Shown here: piece after piece, positions 36,558 to 45,761 of the stretch
Layout of the letters: each line of letters begins with the position of its first letter
Position numbering within the stretch: position 1 is the stretch's first letter
NCBI RefSeq assembly: GCF_023701945.1
Contig: NZ_JABAEF010000011.1
Location: 149,970-213,969, forward strand
Direction: 5' to 3'
DNA length: 64,000 nt
Source of the DNA: Rhizobium sp. CG5
GTDB taxonomy: Bacteria > Pseudomonadota > Alphaproteobacteria > Rhizobiales > Rhizobiaceae
Translations under genes and position numbers: made by a program
Notes under the pieces: model-generated
Seen by the model: only the letters and a program-made list of their open reading frames with translations
Told to the model about the DNA's origin: nothing
The model's database searches: none

Positions 36558-37034
36558 CTAAAGTGGGAACAGGCTGGTCAAGGGCATATGAGCTTTGACG
36601 ATCGGCGATTTCAGCACGACGAAGCTGAAATACTTGTCGATGCCGATATCCATGTCGGTCAGCCGTTCCATGATCCCCTGGTATTCGCCGATGCCGGCGG
36701 TGACGAACTTGATGAGATAGTCGTAGCCGCCCGACACCAGATGGCATTCGATCACCTGGTCGATCTTCTCCACGACGGCGAGGAACCGGGCAAAATCGAT
36801 CTGCCGGTGGTTCTTCAAGGTGATTTCGGTAAAAACTGTCAGGGTCTGACCAAGCTTGCCGACATTGATCTGCGCCGAATACCCCTCGATGAAGCCTTCC
36901 TGCTGGAGCTTCTTGACGCGCATCAGGCACGGGCTGGGAGAGAGATTCACCAAGTCGGCCAGCTCGACATTCGTGATGCGGCCATTCTTCTGCAGCTCAT
37001 AGAGAATCTTGATGTCAATCCTGTCGAGTTTCAT
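36558..37034 (-). CDS. Lrp/AsnC family transcriptional regulator (copy 1)
   Basis: A 158-residue Lrp-type regulator. HTH at about residues 5-60 (DRIDIKILYELQKNGRITNV, ELADLVNLSPSPCLMRVKKLQ), followed by the RAM ligand-binding domain (VFTEITLKNHRQIDFARFL, ECHLVSGGYDYLIKFVTAGI). It is divergent from the DadA-type oxidoreductase at 37270 and convergent with the aminotransferase unit, so it probably controls these amino-acid catabolic genes in response to an amino acid. The second module also has an Lrp gene (53919-54395). Confidence 0.92.
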   Translation of the reverse strand: MKLDRIDIKILYELQKNGRITNVELADLVNLSPSPCLMRVKKLQQEGFIEGYSAQINVGKLGQTLTVFTEITLKNHRQIDFARFLAVVEKIDQVIECHLVSGGYDYLIKFVTAGIGEYQGIMERLTDMDIGIDKYFSFVVLKSPIVKAHMPLTSLFPL

Positions 37035-37269
37035 CTGCCTGTCTCTCCGAAAAGCGCCGAACGGCCGGCGGAATTATATGCTGCAGAAATTCTTGACCGA
37101 GCTTAACACCATGGCGGAGCTTGTCTATTTCATTCTGCCCAGAAGCCCTCCGCACGATCGTCGGCATTCACGCACTGCTACGGTATCTTCTGCTGTGCAA
37201 CAGGTTTGTGCAGCACCCCTTGGTGTGGTCGAGCCGCTATGCTGATGAGCGACCAGGAGACCGATAGCC

Positions 37270-38595
37270 ATGCCAGCACCGCTCACGCTTGTGGAAAGCC
37301 CCGATGTCCTCCCCCGTTCGGCCGATGCCGTGATCATCGGCGCCGGCATCGTCGGGGTCTTTGCCGCCTATTATCTTGCCAAAAGGGGCCTGAAAGTCGT
37401 CCTGCTGGAGAAGGGGCGCGTCGGAGCCGAACAGTCGAGCCGCAATTGGGGCTGGTGCCGCCAGCAGAACCGCGACGCCCGCGAACTGCCCATGGCAACC
37501 AAGAGCATCGATCTCTGGGAACAATTCTCAACAGAAAGCGGCGAAGACACCGGCTTTCGCCGTTGCGGCCTGCTCTATCTGAGCAATAGCGAGGAAGAGC
37601 TGGCCGGCTGGGCGCGGTGGCGGGATTACGCCCGCACCGTCGGCGTAACAACCCATATGCTGGACAGCGTCGCTGCCGCCGAGCGAGGGGTGGCGACCGG
37701 CCGCGCCTGGAAAGGCGGCGTCTTTTCACCAAGCGACGGCACCGCGGATCCGTCCCGCGCCGCGCCTGCCGTCGCTCGCGCAATCCTCAAGCTTGGCGGA
37801 ACCGTACTCCAGAACTGCGCCGCGCGCGGCATCGAGACGGAGGGCGGGCGACTGTCCGCCGTCGTCACCGAGCACGGGACGATCCGCACCGCCACGGCAA
37901 TCCTGTCCGGTGGGGCCTGGGCGTCATCCTTCTGCCGCCAGCTGGGCATCCGGTTTCCCCAGGCGTCGATCCGATCATCGATCCTTTCCGTCGCGCCCGG
38001 CGAAGGCGTGCTTCCCGATGCGCTGCATACGGCCCGCGTCTCGGCGACCCGCCGCGGCGATGGCGGATATACGCTTGCGATCAGCGGCCGGGGCCGGGTG
38101 GATCCGACCGCCCAGCAAATCCGCTTTGCCGCTCAATTCCTGCCGATATTCATTCGCCGCTGGCGTTCCCTGTCGCCTGGCAGCCTTGAGGGCGTGCGCA
38201 GCGGTCACGAGAGCCTGACGCGCTGGCGGCTCGACCGTCCGACGCCGATGGAGCAAACGCGGATCCTCGACCCGGCCGTCGATCAGGGTACGATCCGCAT
38301 CACCTACGAACGCGCCGCGGAACTGCTGCCGGCATTGAAGGGCCGCCGCATCACGGCGAGTTGGGCCGGTTACGTCGACTCGACGCCGGATGGCGTGCCG
38401 GCCATCGGCGAGACCCCGGCGGTGCCCGGCTTCATCCTGGCTGCAGGTTTCAGCGGTCACGGCTTCGGCATCGGCCCCGGCGCCGGTCATCTGCTCGCCG
38501 ATATCGTCACGGGATCGGACCCGCTGGTCGATCCCCGCCCCTATCATCCGAACCGCTTCTCGCAATCCGCATGGGGCAACGTCGCAGACTTTTGA
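37270..38595 (+). CDS. FAD-dependent oxidoreductase, DadA/DAO family (copy 2)
   Basis: A 441-residue flavoenzyme paralogous to 22423-23751. FAD motif ADAVIIGAGIVGVFAAYYLAKRGLKV, then GAEQSSRNWGWCRQQNRDAR and the C-terminal GFSGHGFGIGPGAGHLLADIV. An AGGAG is about 10 bases upstream of the ATG. It is divergent from the Lrp gene (235-base gap), suggesting Lrp control. Two copies of the same unusual SRNWGWCRQQNRD-bearing type within 15 kb suggest related amine substrates. Followed by a decayed LysR gene. Confidence 0.9.
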   Translation: MPAPLTLVESPDVLPRSADAVIIGAGIVGVFAAYYLAKRGLKVVLLEKGRVGAEQSSRNWGWCRQQNRDARELPMATKSIDLWEQFSTESGEDTGFRRCGLLYLSNSEEELAGWARWRDYARTVGVTTHMLDSVAAAERGVATGRAWKGGVFSPSDGTADPSRAAPAVARAILKLGGTVLQNCAARGIETEGGRLSAVVTEHGTIRTATAILSGGAWASSFCRQLGIRFPQASIRSSILSVAPGEGVLPDALHTARVSATRRGDGGYTLAISGRGRVDPTAQQIRFAAQFLPIFIRRWRSLSPGSLEGVRSGHESLTRWRLDRPTPMEQTRILDPAVDQGTIRITYERAAELLPALKGRRITASWAGYVDSTPDGVPAIGETPAVPGFILAAGFSGHGFGIGPGAGHLLADIVTGSDPLVDPRPYHPNRFSQSAWGNVADF

Positions 38596-38637
38596 AATGC
38601 CCCTGCCGCCCATGGGCCAGAAAGCCCGGACGCGCAA

Positions 38638-38900
38638 TGCAAGCACGCCAACTCGAAATCTTCTGTATGGTCATGCGCTGCGGGCCGGGCGGATCGCCGC
38701 CCAGATGCTCAACATCTCGCAGCCGGCATTGAGCCAGATCGTCAATCATGCCGAAGTCCAACTCGGTTTCAAGCTGATCACCCGTGTCCGGGGAAGCGGT
38801 TCCGAGGCGGGAAGCCGAAGAACTCTATCCCGGTTCGGCACGCTTGTTTGCAGAGGTAGCAGCACTGAGGCGGCGCACGATGGACACGCGCCGTTCTGGT
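38638..38900 (+). pseudogene. LysR-type regulator N-terminal remnant with frameshifts
   Basis: The start MQARQLEIFCMVMRCG is the first helix of a LysR HTH. The frame is then lost, and the neighbouring frame continues AAQMLNISQPALSQIVNHAE and VQLGFKLITRVRG, the recognition helix and wing. A third frame continues REAEELYPGSARLFAEVAAL. At least two frameshifts and loss of the effector domain leave about 90 residues of a protein that should be near 300. It sits directly after the DadA-type gene and may once have regulated it. Confidence 0.7.
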
Positions 38901-39321
38901 GATTGCGTTTTCTCCTGAGCTACCACAGATGTTGATTGCACTGAGAGGTCGCTCGGGCCAGCTCTCAGTGAAAATCGACTATCGGCCGCCGAAGCCCGCT
39001 TGCGCCGCCTGGCCACAGTCTACGGTTGCCTCCGTCATCGTGGCGTTGCCGTGTAGAACCTGTCCCCTGGCGAATCTCTCCAAGCCTGCGCAAAGATTGC
39101 AACATCAAAATCTGGGATCAAACATCAGGGTGGCAACTCTGTCTAATTCCGGTAAATCATTTGAAAGGCAAAAGGCAGGGCGTCGACTTCTGATTGACTC
39201 ACCGTCCAACCAATCAAGGAACAAGCTTCCCGTGAAAAGATCAAGTTCAACGTTTAACCTGGCGCCCGCAAAGTCGGAAGAAAACTCGTCGATTGGTTTG
39301 GACAGAAAACAGCCGCAAAAG
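38901..39321. other. non-coding or decayed stretch before the GntR gene
   Basis: An open frame in phase with the following GntR gene runs through it, but its composition and lack of homology suggest that it is not translated. It may contain the GntR promoter (AT-rich at 39100-39170) and more debris from the LysR gene. Confidence 0.35.
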
Positions 39322-39993
39322 ATGAAACCTGTCGATAGGGAAAGCCTTCAGCAACAGAGCTATCAGGCATTGCGAGACGCTTTGATGAAAGGCCGATTTA
39401 TGCCGGGCGATACCGTAAGCCTTCGAAATCTGGCACAGGAACTCGGCACCAGCCCCATGCCGGTTCGGGAAGCCGTGCAGCACCTGATGGCGGAGGGCGC
39501 GCTTGTCCTTAGACCGAACAGAACCTTTGCCGTGCCTGACATGACGCGCGAAATCCTTGCGGAATTGAAACAGCTACGGGTCATTCTTGAGGGATCTGTA
39601 GCACAGGCCGCCGGACCGCTGATCGGGGCGCCCGAATTGTCCCGCCTTTACGAACTCCAAGGACAGATGCGGGCGGCTTTGGCCATCGGAGACTCAAAGC
39701 GTTATCTTGTCAACAATCAGGATTTCCATTTCACGCTTTACCGCAGCTCCGGAATGAGCATTGCAGTCAATATTATCGAGACATTGTGGCTCCGGATCGG
39801 TCCAAGCTTCAACTTGCTGATGTCAGGAGACCGTGCTGCCGATCGCGACAAGAAACAGGCCGCGTCGCTGACTGATCACCACGAGGCTGCATTGGCGGCC
39901 ATCGCCGCCGGAAATCCATCGGCACTGAGAAGTGCCATTGAGCAGGACATCATTCAGGGAATGGATTTTATCATCGAATGCATGCCGGCCTGA
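39322..39993 (+). CDS. GntR family transcriptional regulator, FCD subfamily
   Basis: A 223-residue regulator. The winged HTH (residues about 10-75) shows SYQALRDALMKGRFMPGDTV, then SLRNLAQELGTSPMPVREAV and LVLRPNRTFAV. The FCD domain has NNQDFHFTLYRSSG and DHHEAALAAIAAGN with the metal-binding Asp/His pattern. The ATG at 39322 begins the conserved KPVDRESLQQQSYQ segment; the ribosome-binding site is weak. It converges with the ABC ATPase gene 49 bases away; a role in controlling the importer and the kinase/phospholyase genes is inferred from position. Confidence 0.9.
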   Translation: MKPVDRESLQQQSYQALRDALMKGRFMPGDTVSLRNLAQELGTSPMPVREAVQHLMAEGALVLRPNRTFAVPDMTREILAELKQLRVILEGSVAQAAGPLIGAPELSRLYELQGQMRAALAIGDSKRYLVNNQDFHFTLYRSSGMSIAVNIIETLWLRIGPSFNLLMSGDRAADRDKKQAASLTDHHEAALAAIAAGNPSALRSAIEQDIIQGMDFIIECMPA

Positions 39994-40042
39994 TCGGCCA
40001 GGCATGCATGAGGTCACCGTTCAATGCGTCGGAGCGGCTCGC

Positions 40043-40819
40043 TTAATGGGACAATATGCGAGATAGAAATGACTTTGTCCGCTCGTGTTTCGGGCTGTCG
40101 AAGAAAGTGTCTGGATCCGCTTCTTCAAGAATTTTGCCATCGCTGATAAATGCAACCCGGTTTGCGACACGCCGGGCAAAGCCCATTTCATGGGTCACAC
40201 AGATCATCGTCATACCTTCCTTTGCCAGGTCGACGATCACATCCAGTACCTCGGTCACCATTTCGGGATCCAGAGCAGACGTTGGTTCGTCAAACAGCAT
40301 CAGCCTTGGCTTCATGCATAGCGCTCGAGCAATGGCCACGCGCTGTTGTTGGCCGCCTGACAGATGCATAGGGTATTTCCGAGCCTGATCTGCGATCTGA
40401 ACGCGGTCGAGCAGCTCAAAAGCCAATTTCTCCGCAGCCGATTGAGACAGCTTCCGGGCGATCATTGGCGCCAGTGTACAGTTCTCAAGGACTGTAAGAT
40501 GCGGGAAGAGATTGAAGGATTGAAACACCATGCCGACCTCGCGGCGGATCGTGTCAACATTGTCTGGATTATCGTCGAGAGGGACACCATCGACAACAAT
40601 GCTGCCCGACTGGAATTTTTCCAGCCGGTTAATGCAGCGGATCAATGTTGATTTTCCGGACCCCGATGGCCCGCAAATCACCACGCGCTCGCCCGCACGG
40701 ACGGAAAAATTCACCTTTTTCAGGACTTCATACGTTCCATAGAATTTCGATAACTCGCGGATATCAACCATCTCTCTTTTGCTGACCGGCGCGGATAACT
40801 CTTTTGATATTATTGTCAT
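40043..40819 (-). CDS. amino acid ABC transporter ATP-binding protein
   Basis: A 258-residue GlnQ-type ATPase: Walker [11 protein letters not shown] loop [18 protein letters not shown], signature [15 protein letters not shown], Walker [13 protein letters not shown], switch His in ICVTHEM. It is the last gene of a three-gene importer (binding protein, one permease, ATPase), 33 bases after the permease. With only one permease gene the channel is probably a homodimer. Confidence 0.94.
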   Translation of the reverse strand: MTIISKELSAPVSKREMVDIRELSKFYGTYEVLKKVNFSVRAGERVVICGPSGSGKSTLIRCINRLEKFQSGSIVVDGVPLDDNPDNVDTIRREVGMVFQSFNLFPHLTVLENCTLAPMIARKLSQSAAEKLAFELLDRVQIADQARKYPMHLSGGQQQRVAIARALCMKPRLMLFDEPTSALDPEMVTEVLDVIVDLAKEGMTMICVTHEMGFARRVANRVAFISDGKILEEADPDTFFDSPKHERTKSFLSRILSH

Positions 40820-40852
40820 TTCTGCCTCGGAATTGTGCCTGCGCCTAAGAGT

Positions 40853-41539
40853 TCAAAGTCGGACGGGGTCGATAGGATCTTTTAACTTGCCTATTTTGAA
40901 ATACCTTTCGACCCAGCGCACCAGCCAGGTCGCCGGATAACTGATCGCAAGATAAATCAACGCAACGATCGTAAAAATTTCGAAATGCTTGAAAGTGGAA
41001 GATGCAAGCAATTGTCCCGCCCGCATCAATTCTGTCAGCGCAATGACCGAGACCAGAGCGGAGTCTTTGAACAGTGAGACGAAATAGTTTCCGACAGATG
41101 GAATGACGAGGCGAACTGCCTGCGGCAATACCACCCTCGTCATGGTCTCGCGCGCAGGAATTCCGAGCGACCACGCCGCCTCCCGCTGCCCCGGTGGCAC
41201 CGCCACGATCCCGGACCGAAAGACCTCGCTGAGATAGGCGGCATAGTTCATGCTCAAAGCGATGACCCCGGCCGTGAAAGAATCCAGCGTGATACCTGCG
41301 AGCGGCAAAACATAGTAGATGTAGAATATTTGGAGCAACAGCGGCGTTCCCCGGATCAGATCCACGAAAAGTGTCGCCGGAAGGGTCAGCAGTTTGCTCG
41401 ATGACGATCGAACAACAGCAAGGACAAGACCGAGAGCCATTGCAAGGACGATCGAAAGCAGGGTTATCTCGATCGTCGTGACGGCGCCCCACAGGAGGCG
41501 CGGCATAAATTCGATGGTATCACTAACTGAGAAGTCCAT
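40853..41539 (-). CDS. amino acid ABC transporter permease
   Basis: A 228-residue inner-membrane permease with about five helices. N-terminal block VDLIRGTPLLLQIFYIYYVL and EAA loop GQREAAWSLGIPARETMTRVV are the polar amino acid permease marks. It is preceded by the binding-protein gene across 141 bases that contain a long hairpin. No second permease is present. Confidence 0.92.
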   Translation of the reverse strand: MDFSVSDTIEFMPRLLWGAVTTIEITLLSIVLAMALGLVLAVVRSSSSKLLTLPATLFVDLIRGTPLLLQIFYIYYVLPLAGITLDSFTAGVIALSMNYAAYLSEVFRSGIVAVPPGQREAAWSLGIPARETMTRVVLPQAVRLVIPSVGNYFVSLFKDSALVSVIALTELMRAGQLLASSTFKHFEIFTIVALIYLAISYPATWLVRWVERYFKIGKLKDPIDPVRL

Positions 41540-41596
41540 AATCCGGAGTGCTTTCGGTTCACGTTTGCTGAATTCGAGAGATTGTTACAGCACAGA

Positions 41597-41628
41597 GGCA
41601 GTGCGGTGGCATGGCCACGCACACTGCC
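41597..41628 (-). promoter_or_regulatory. intercistronic hairpin between binding-protein and permease genes
   Basis: GGCAGTGCGGTGGC and GCCACGCACACTGCC form a long GC-rich stem with one small bulge. It lies about 50 bases after the binding-protein stop and lacks a T run. As at 20467 and 50042, the position suggests message stabilisation or partial termination giving more binding protein than channel. Confidence 0.6.
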
Positions 41629-41680
41629 TGTTCGTCGCTTCGGGACTCAGCCAAAAAAGCATGCGTCGGGATGGACCGGC

Positions 41681-42532
41681 TCAACCGAGATAGCGGTTCT
41701 GTTCCGACAGGCCCCATTTCTTCAATATGGCAAGGTCGGTTCCATCTTCCTTGATCGCTTTCAGGCCCCAATTGAAGGCCTCCAGGAGCGCACCGTCTTC
41801 CTTGCGGAACCCAGCCCCGATGATGCCAATTTCCTTTGGCGTATAGTCGCTTACCATCTCAAAGGCGTTCTTGTATTTCTCGTTGCGCGCCAGGGCGAAA
41901 CCGGCGACGGGAGCATCAACGATTGCCGCATCCAGGCGCCCGGCGCGAAGATCTTCCATCGCACTTGCAGCGTCCGGGTAACTGCTGACCTTGGCGCCGT
42001 CGATTTCAGCGAGCCAGTCGAGATAGACCGTTCCAAGATAGCTGCCCACCTTTGCTCCCTTCTTCAAGTCGTCCAGCGAATGGAGAGCCAGCGGATTGCC
42101 GACTTGAACCAGCAGAGCCTCCCCGTACTGATACCAGCCGTCAGAGAAGTTGATGACCTTCTTGCGCTTCTCGGTGATGTACATGGCGTCGGCTATGACA
42201 TCCATCCTGGACGCAAGGAGGCTTGGAATGAGGCCATCGAAATCGACCTGGGTCGTTTCATGGTTGGCAATTCCAAGTTTCTCCAGGACAGCAAGCATCA
42301 TTTCCGCATCGATGCCGACGATCTCGCCGGTTGCCGGATCAATGAAGCAATATGGCTGATCGTTCGAAGTGCCGAAGCTCAAGCGTTGCGCCGCCTTGAT
42401 ACGATCAAACGATCCGTCGGTCTTCGTAACGGACAGAACGGGCGTTGCAGACAGACGCGAAGCGATCAAGGCAGTCGTCAGAGCGGTAGCACCGGCGAGA
42501 AGCGTTCTACGAGATATCGGGCTATTCATCAT
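41681..42532 (-). CDS. amino acid ABC transporter substrate-binding protein, Tat signal
   Basis: A 283-residue family-3 binding protein. Signal NSPISRRTLLAGATALTTAL then IASRLSA carries the twin-arginine motif SRRTLL. The mature domain has LSFGTSNDQPYCFIDPATGE, GIDAEMMLAVLEKLGI, LLASRMDVIADAMYITEKRK, and FSDGWYQYGEALLVQVGNPL, the hinge-and-pocket pattern of polar amino acid receptors; the aromatic-rich WYQYGEAL loop suggests a cationic or zwitterionic ligand. GGAG about 7 bases upstream supports the ATG at 42532. First gene of the importer. It resembles EhuB-like ectoine receptors, but no ectoine genes are nearby. Confidence 0.88.
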   Translation of the reverse strand: MMNSPISRRTLLAGATALTTALIASRLSATPVLSVTKTDGSFDRIKAAQRLSFGTSNDQPYCFIDPATGEIVGIDAEMMLAVLEKLGIANHETTQVDFDGLIPSLLASRMDVIADAMYITEKRKKVINFSDGWYQYGEALLVQVGNPLALHSLDDLKKGAKVGSYLGTVYLDWLAEIDGAKVSSYPDAASAMEDLRAGRLDAAIVDAPVAGFALARNEKYKNAFEMVSDYTPKEIGIIGAGFRKEDGALLEAFNWGLKAIKEDGTDLAILKKWGLSEQNRYLG

Positions 42533-43031
42533 TCCATTCTCCAGCTTCACCACGACCCATCACGTCGTGGCATTTGGTTGCTTTAAAACCGCTTCGCGCT
42601 CAGCGATCGCGTTGTGAACATGCACAAATATTACCCACGCATTAGAAATAGGCAATACCTAATTGTGATCTCATATCACGATTTTTATCTGATGCAATTG
42701 GAATGGCGATGGCGAAAATCCATAAGTCTGGAAATGACGGATCGGATGCGCAGATATACAAGACTTGCTTGAAGATACAGAGGGAATCGCCTCCTTTTGC
42801 CGATGGCAGAATTCCACAGCCATGACATTCCGCAATCAATTTTCGTCTTGATAATTTCCTCTATTGATATATGTGATCACAGTCAATATTACCCTGAAAA
42901 TCCATTGCGGTGCGTTTCCGTCCTGACTGGGGATCGGCGCAATGCAGCCGAAGGGATCGTCCGTAAACTCATCGCTTTTCATGTGCACAAGCCTGAAAGC
43001 AGCGATCTCCAACAAGCGAGGAGCTTCAAAA
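42533..43031. promoter_or_regulatory. divergent regulatory region with a TGTGATCACA palindrome
   Basis: The 499 AT-rich bases between the binding-protein gene and the kinase gene have no credible ORF. A perfect 10-bp palindrome TGTGATCACA at 42872-42881 is embedded in TATTGA...TCAATA arms (42862-42888). It is a candidate operator for the GntR regulator at 39322 or for a CRP-type protein controlling both directions. Confidence 0.45.
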
Positions 43032-44153
43032 TTGGGCATTCGTAACGATGTCATCATGGGGGGCCGCCTTGACGACTCTCAGGCTTTTGACAGCGATTAT
43101 CAGCATTTCCCGTCCGCGCCGAGCGAAGCCTATTTCCGGGCCGCCACCGCAATCCTGGCAACGCGGCCGAGCTCGTTTGAAGCCGAGCGAAGTGCCGAAC
43201 TTTTGAAACACCACTACGGCTTAACAGGATCGATTTCGACATTGTCGTCAGAAGTGGAACGCACCGAGGCGATAGCGCTTTCGGATGGCCGCCGGCTGAT
43301 CCTCAAAACATCGACACAGCCAGAGGCAATCGACAGTTTTCGCTTTCAGTCCGCGGCCATAGCCGCGGTGCAAGGATCCAGCGGGTTCGTCACGCCTCAA
43401 ATCCTGCGCACGAGCAATGAGGCCCTCCTCTTTCAGGAAGAGGGTGTCTGCGGATATCTCCAGAACTTTGTAGAGGGGATTCCGTTGCATCAGGCGAGCC
43501 TAACGCCTGACCTGCTTTTGCGCACAGGCGCCGCACTTGGCCGGTTGAACCTCGCTCTTGGGGTGATTGATGTGCCCGCGACCCATCGCCCGGTTCTTTG
43601 GCATATCGGCTGCTGGCCGAGACTTTTGGAACTGGAGCAATACCTGCCGTCTGGCCTCGTTGCGGATAACGTGCGGCGTGCGATGAGCAACTATATCGAG
43701 TTCATTGAACCCCAGTTATTAAACCTTGCGTGGCAGATTACCCATAATGATCCAAGCCCATTCAATACGCTGGTGACTGAAAATGGATTGGGTTTCATTG
43801 ACTTCGGCGATGGCTGTTGGGGACCACGGATTCAAGATCTCGCGGTTGCTGCAAGCCACATGGTTTTCGATCCAATGCACGCTTTGGGCGGGGCAGAATA
43901 TCTGATTGCCGGATATGCGTCGGTAATTCCCCTTTCCGAACAGGAGGCACGGCTCCTTGTCGGGCTGATGCGGGCGCGACAAAGCGCGCTAATCTTGATC
44001 AATTACTGGCGATCCCATCTTTTCCCTGACGAGGCCCAGTACATTAAAAAAAATGTCGCACGCGCCGAGCGGGGCCTGTCTATTCTCGCACCTCTGGCAG
44101 CCCTGGAGGCCGATGCCGCAGTCCGCCGAGCTGCGAAACTATCATCCTCATAG
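43032..44153 (+). CDS. APH-fold kinase, hydroxylysine-kinase-like
   Basis: A protein of about 373 residues with the aminoglycoside phosphotransferase/choline kinase fold. The ATP-lobe Lys lies in RLILKTSTQPEA, the hinge is CGYLQNFVEGIPL, the catalytic loop is ITHNDPSPFNTLV (HND in place of HGD), and the Mg loop is LGFIDFGDGCWGPRIQDLAVA. This pattern is shared with hydroxylysine kinase (AGPHD1/HYKK). A TTG at 43032 is preceded 8 bases upstream by GAGGAG, better than the ATG at 43056, which has none. The downstream AGXT2L-like gene supports a kinase-plus-phospholyase pathway. Less GC-rich than its neighbours. Confidence 0.75.
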   Translation: MGIRNDVIMGGRLDDSQAFDSDYQHFPSAPSEAYFRAATAILATRPSSFEAERSAELLKHHYGLTGSISTLSSEVERTEAIALSDGRRLILKTSTQPEAIDSFRFQSAAIAAVQGSSGFVTPQILRTSNEALLFQEEGVCGYLQNFVEGIPLHQASLTPDLLLRTGAALGRLNLALGVIDVPATHRPVLWHIGCWPRLLELEQYLPSGLVADNVRRAMSNYIEFIEPQLLNLAWQITHNDPSPFNTLVTENGLGFIDFGDGCWGPRIQDLAVAASHMVFDPMHALGGAEYLIAGYASVIPLSEQEARLLVGLMRARQSALILINYWRSHLFPDEAQYIKKNVARAERGLSILAPLAALEADAAVRRAAKLSSS

Positions 44154-44248
44154 CGGGATATCCCCGCGGTACAATTAACCAAGCATGAACCGACAATTCG
44201 CGATCGCTTCGCAGATTTGTCACGGCACTCTCAAGCAGGCGGAAACAC

Positions 44249-45577
44249 ATGTCTACAGATCTAATGCCAAATCGTTACACACCGGGGGAAGCGGATGTTC
44301 CCTTGCGCGAGTCCGAGTTGATTGCGCGTCGCGACAGTGTCCTTGGAGCCTCCTACAGGCTCCAGTATCGCCGACCAGTGCATTTCGTTCGCGGCGAAGG
44401 CATGTGGCTATATGACCCTGATGGCCGAGCCTATCTGGATTTCTACAACAATGTGCCCTCTCTCGGCCACTGCCATCCAGAGGTCAACGCTGCCATGGCT
44501 GAGCAGGCAGGCCGGATCAGCGCCAACACGCGTTATCTCGAACCAAAGCTTGTCGACTATGCCGAGCGTTTGATTGCAACTTTTCCCGCAGAGTTGAACC
44601 GGGTCGTCTTCACATGCACGGGAAGCGAATCGAACGACCTCGCCCTGCGCATTGCCAAGCTTGCGAGCGGCAACGAAGGCGTGATCGTTTCGTCTTACGC
44701 GTATCATGGCACCAGCGCGGCGACAGCATCGGTGTCGCCCAATCTTGGCGATGCGGTCAAACTCAGTCCGCTCGTACGCATGGTGGACCTTCCCGGGCCG
44801 GCAGGCGTGCCTGAATCACAAGCCGCCGATTTCTTCGAAGCACAGGTTCGCGCCGCCGTTGTCGATCTAAACCGTCGCGGCATTGGCGTTGCTGCCTTGC
44901 TAATCGACAGCATTTTCTCCAGCGACGGCGTCTGGGTCGATCCTCCCGGCTTCATCGCCAGCGGCATCGCGGCGGTGCGGGAAGCAGGCGGCCTCCTGAT
45001 CGCCGACGAAGTCCAACCCGGTTTCGGACGAACCGGCGCTCATATGTGGGGCTTCGAGCGACACAGCATAGTTCCGGACCTAGTTACCCTTGGCAAGCCT
45101 ATGGGCAACGGTTTTCCGATTGGTGCTGTCATCGGGCGGAAATCACCGATGGACCAGTTTGGTGCGACAGCGCGATACTCGAATACATTCGCGGGCAACA
45201 CCGTGGGAATAGCCACGGCTGACGCGGTACTGAACATTCTGCAGCGCGACAAGATCCCGCAGCATGCACTTGCCATGGGCGAGCGCCTACGAACCGGGCT
45301 GGAGAAGCTTGCCACTCAGCCCTATGGCATTTGCGGCATTCGCAACGCAGGTCTGTTTTTCGGCATCGACCTCGGCCTGGAAGGTGCAACGGCACCGAGC
45401 CGGCGTGCCATGGCGTTGAATGTCGTAAATGCGATGCGCGACGACGGCGTACTTGTCAGCACGACAGGCGCCAATGAAGACGCCCTGAAAGTGCGCCCTC
45501 CTCTCGTCTGCCAGGCCGAACACGTAGACCGGTTCCTTGAAGCCTTGGAGCACGCACTCGGTGGGCTGGCAAGGTAA
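44249..45577 (+). CDS. class III PLP enzyme, AGXT2L-like phospho-lyase/aminotransferase
   Basis: A 442-residue fold-type I PLP enzyme. VHFVRGEGMWLYDPDGRAYL, NVPSLGHCHPEVNAAMAEQ, NTRYLEPKLVDYAERL, and CTGSESNDLALRIAKLA are the specific blocks of the AGXT2L group, whose studied members eliminate phosphate and ammonia from phosphoethanolamine or 5-phosphohydroxylysine instead of transaminating. The PLP lysine is Lys283 in LGKPMGNGFPIGAV, with IADEVQPGFGRTG upstream. It follows the kinase gene by 95 bases. Together they would convert a hydroxylated amine such as 5-hydroxylysine, through its phosphate, to an aldehyde (2-aminoadipate semialdehyde). Ordinary transamination is not excluded. Confidence 0.8.
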   Translation: MSTDLMPNRYTPGEADVPLRESELIARRDSVLGASYRLQYRRPVHFVRGEGMWLYDPDGRAYLDFYNNVPSLGHCHPEVNAAMAEQAGRISANTRYLEPKLVDYAERLIATFPAELNRVVFTCTGSESNDLALRIAKLASGNEGVIVSSYAYHGTSAATASVSPNLGDAVKLSPLVRMVDLPGPAGVPESQAADFFEAQVRAAVVDLNRRGIGVAALLIDSIFSSDGVWVDPPGFIASGIAAVREAGGLLIADEVQPGFGRTGAHMWGFERHSIVPDLVTLGKPMGNGFPIGAVIGRKSPMDQFGATARYSNTFAGNTVGIATADAVLNILQRDKIPQHALAMGERLRTGLEKLATQPYGICGIRNAGLFFGIDLGLEGATAPSRRAMALNVVNAMRDDGVLVSTTGANEDALKVRPPLVCQAEHVDRFLEALEHALGGLAR

Positions 45578-45761
45578 TGCATGGCACCCGAAATGACGAC
45601 GTGTGGATTGCATTGGTCAGCTTCGCCTGCAAAGCCGGAAAACGTTGCAATCCCTGCGGCCGCTGACCTCAGCCGGATCATTGGATAGACAATACGCGAA
45701 TGTTCTCCGGAACTTAATCGCCGCGCACCGACTAACATGGCATGATCAAAAAGAGATTTCC

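Noticed and set aside
41681..42532. EhuB ectoine receptor
   Set aside because: The receptor looks similar in type, but only one permease and no ectoine hydrolase, deacetylase or related genes are present, so I do not assign ectoine.
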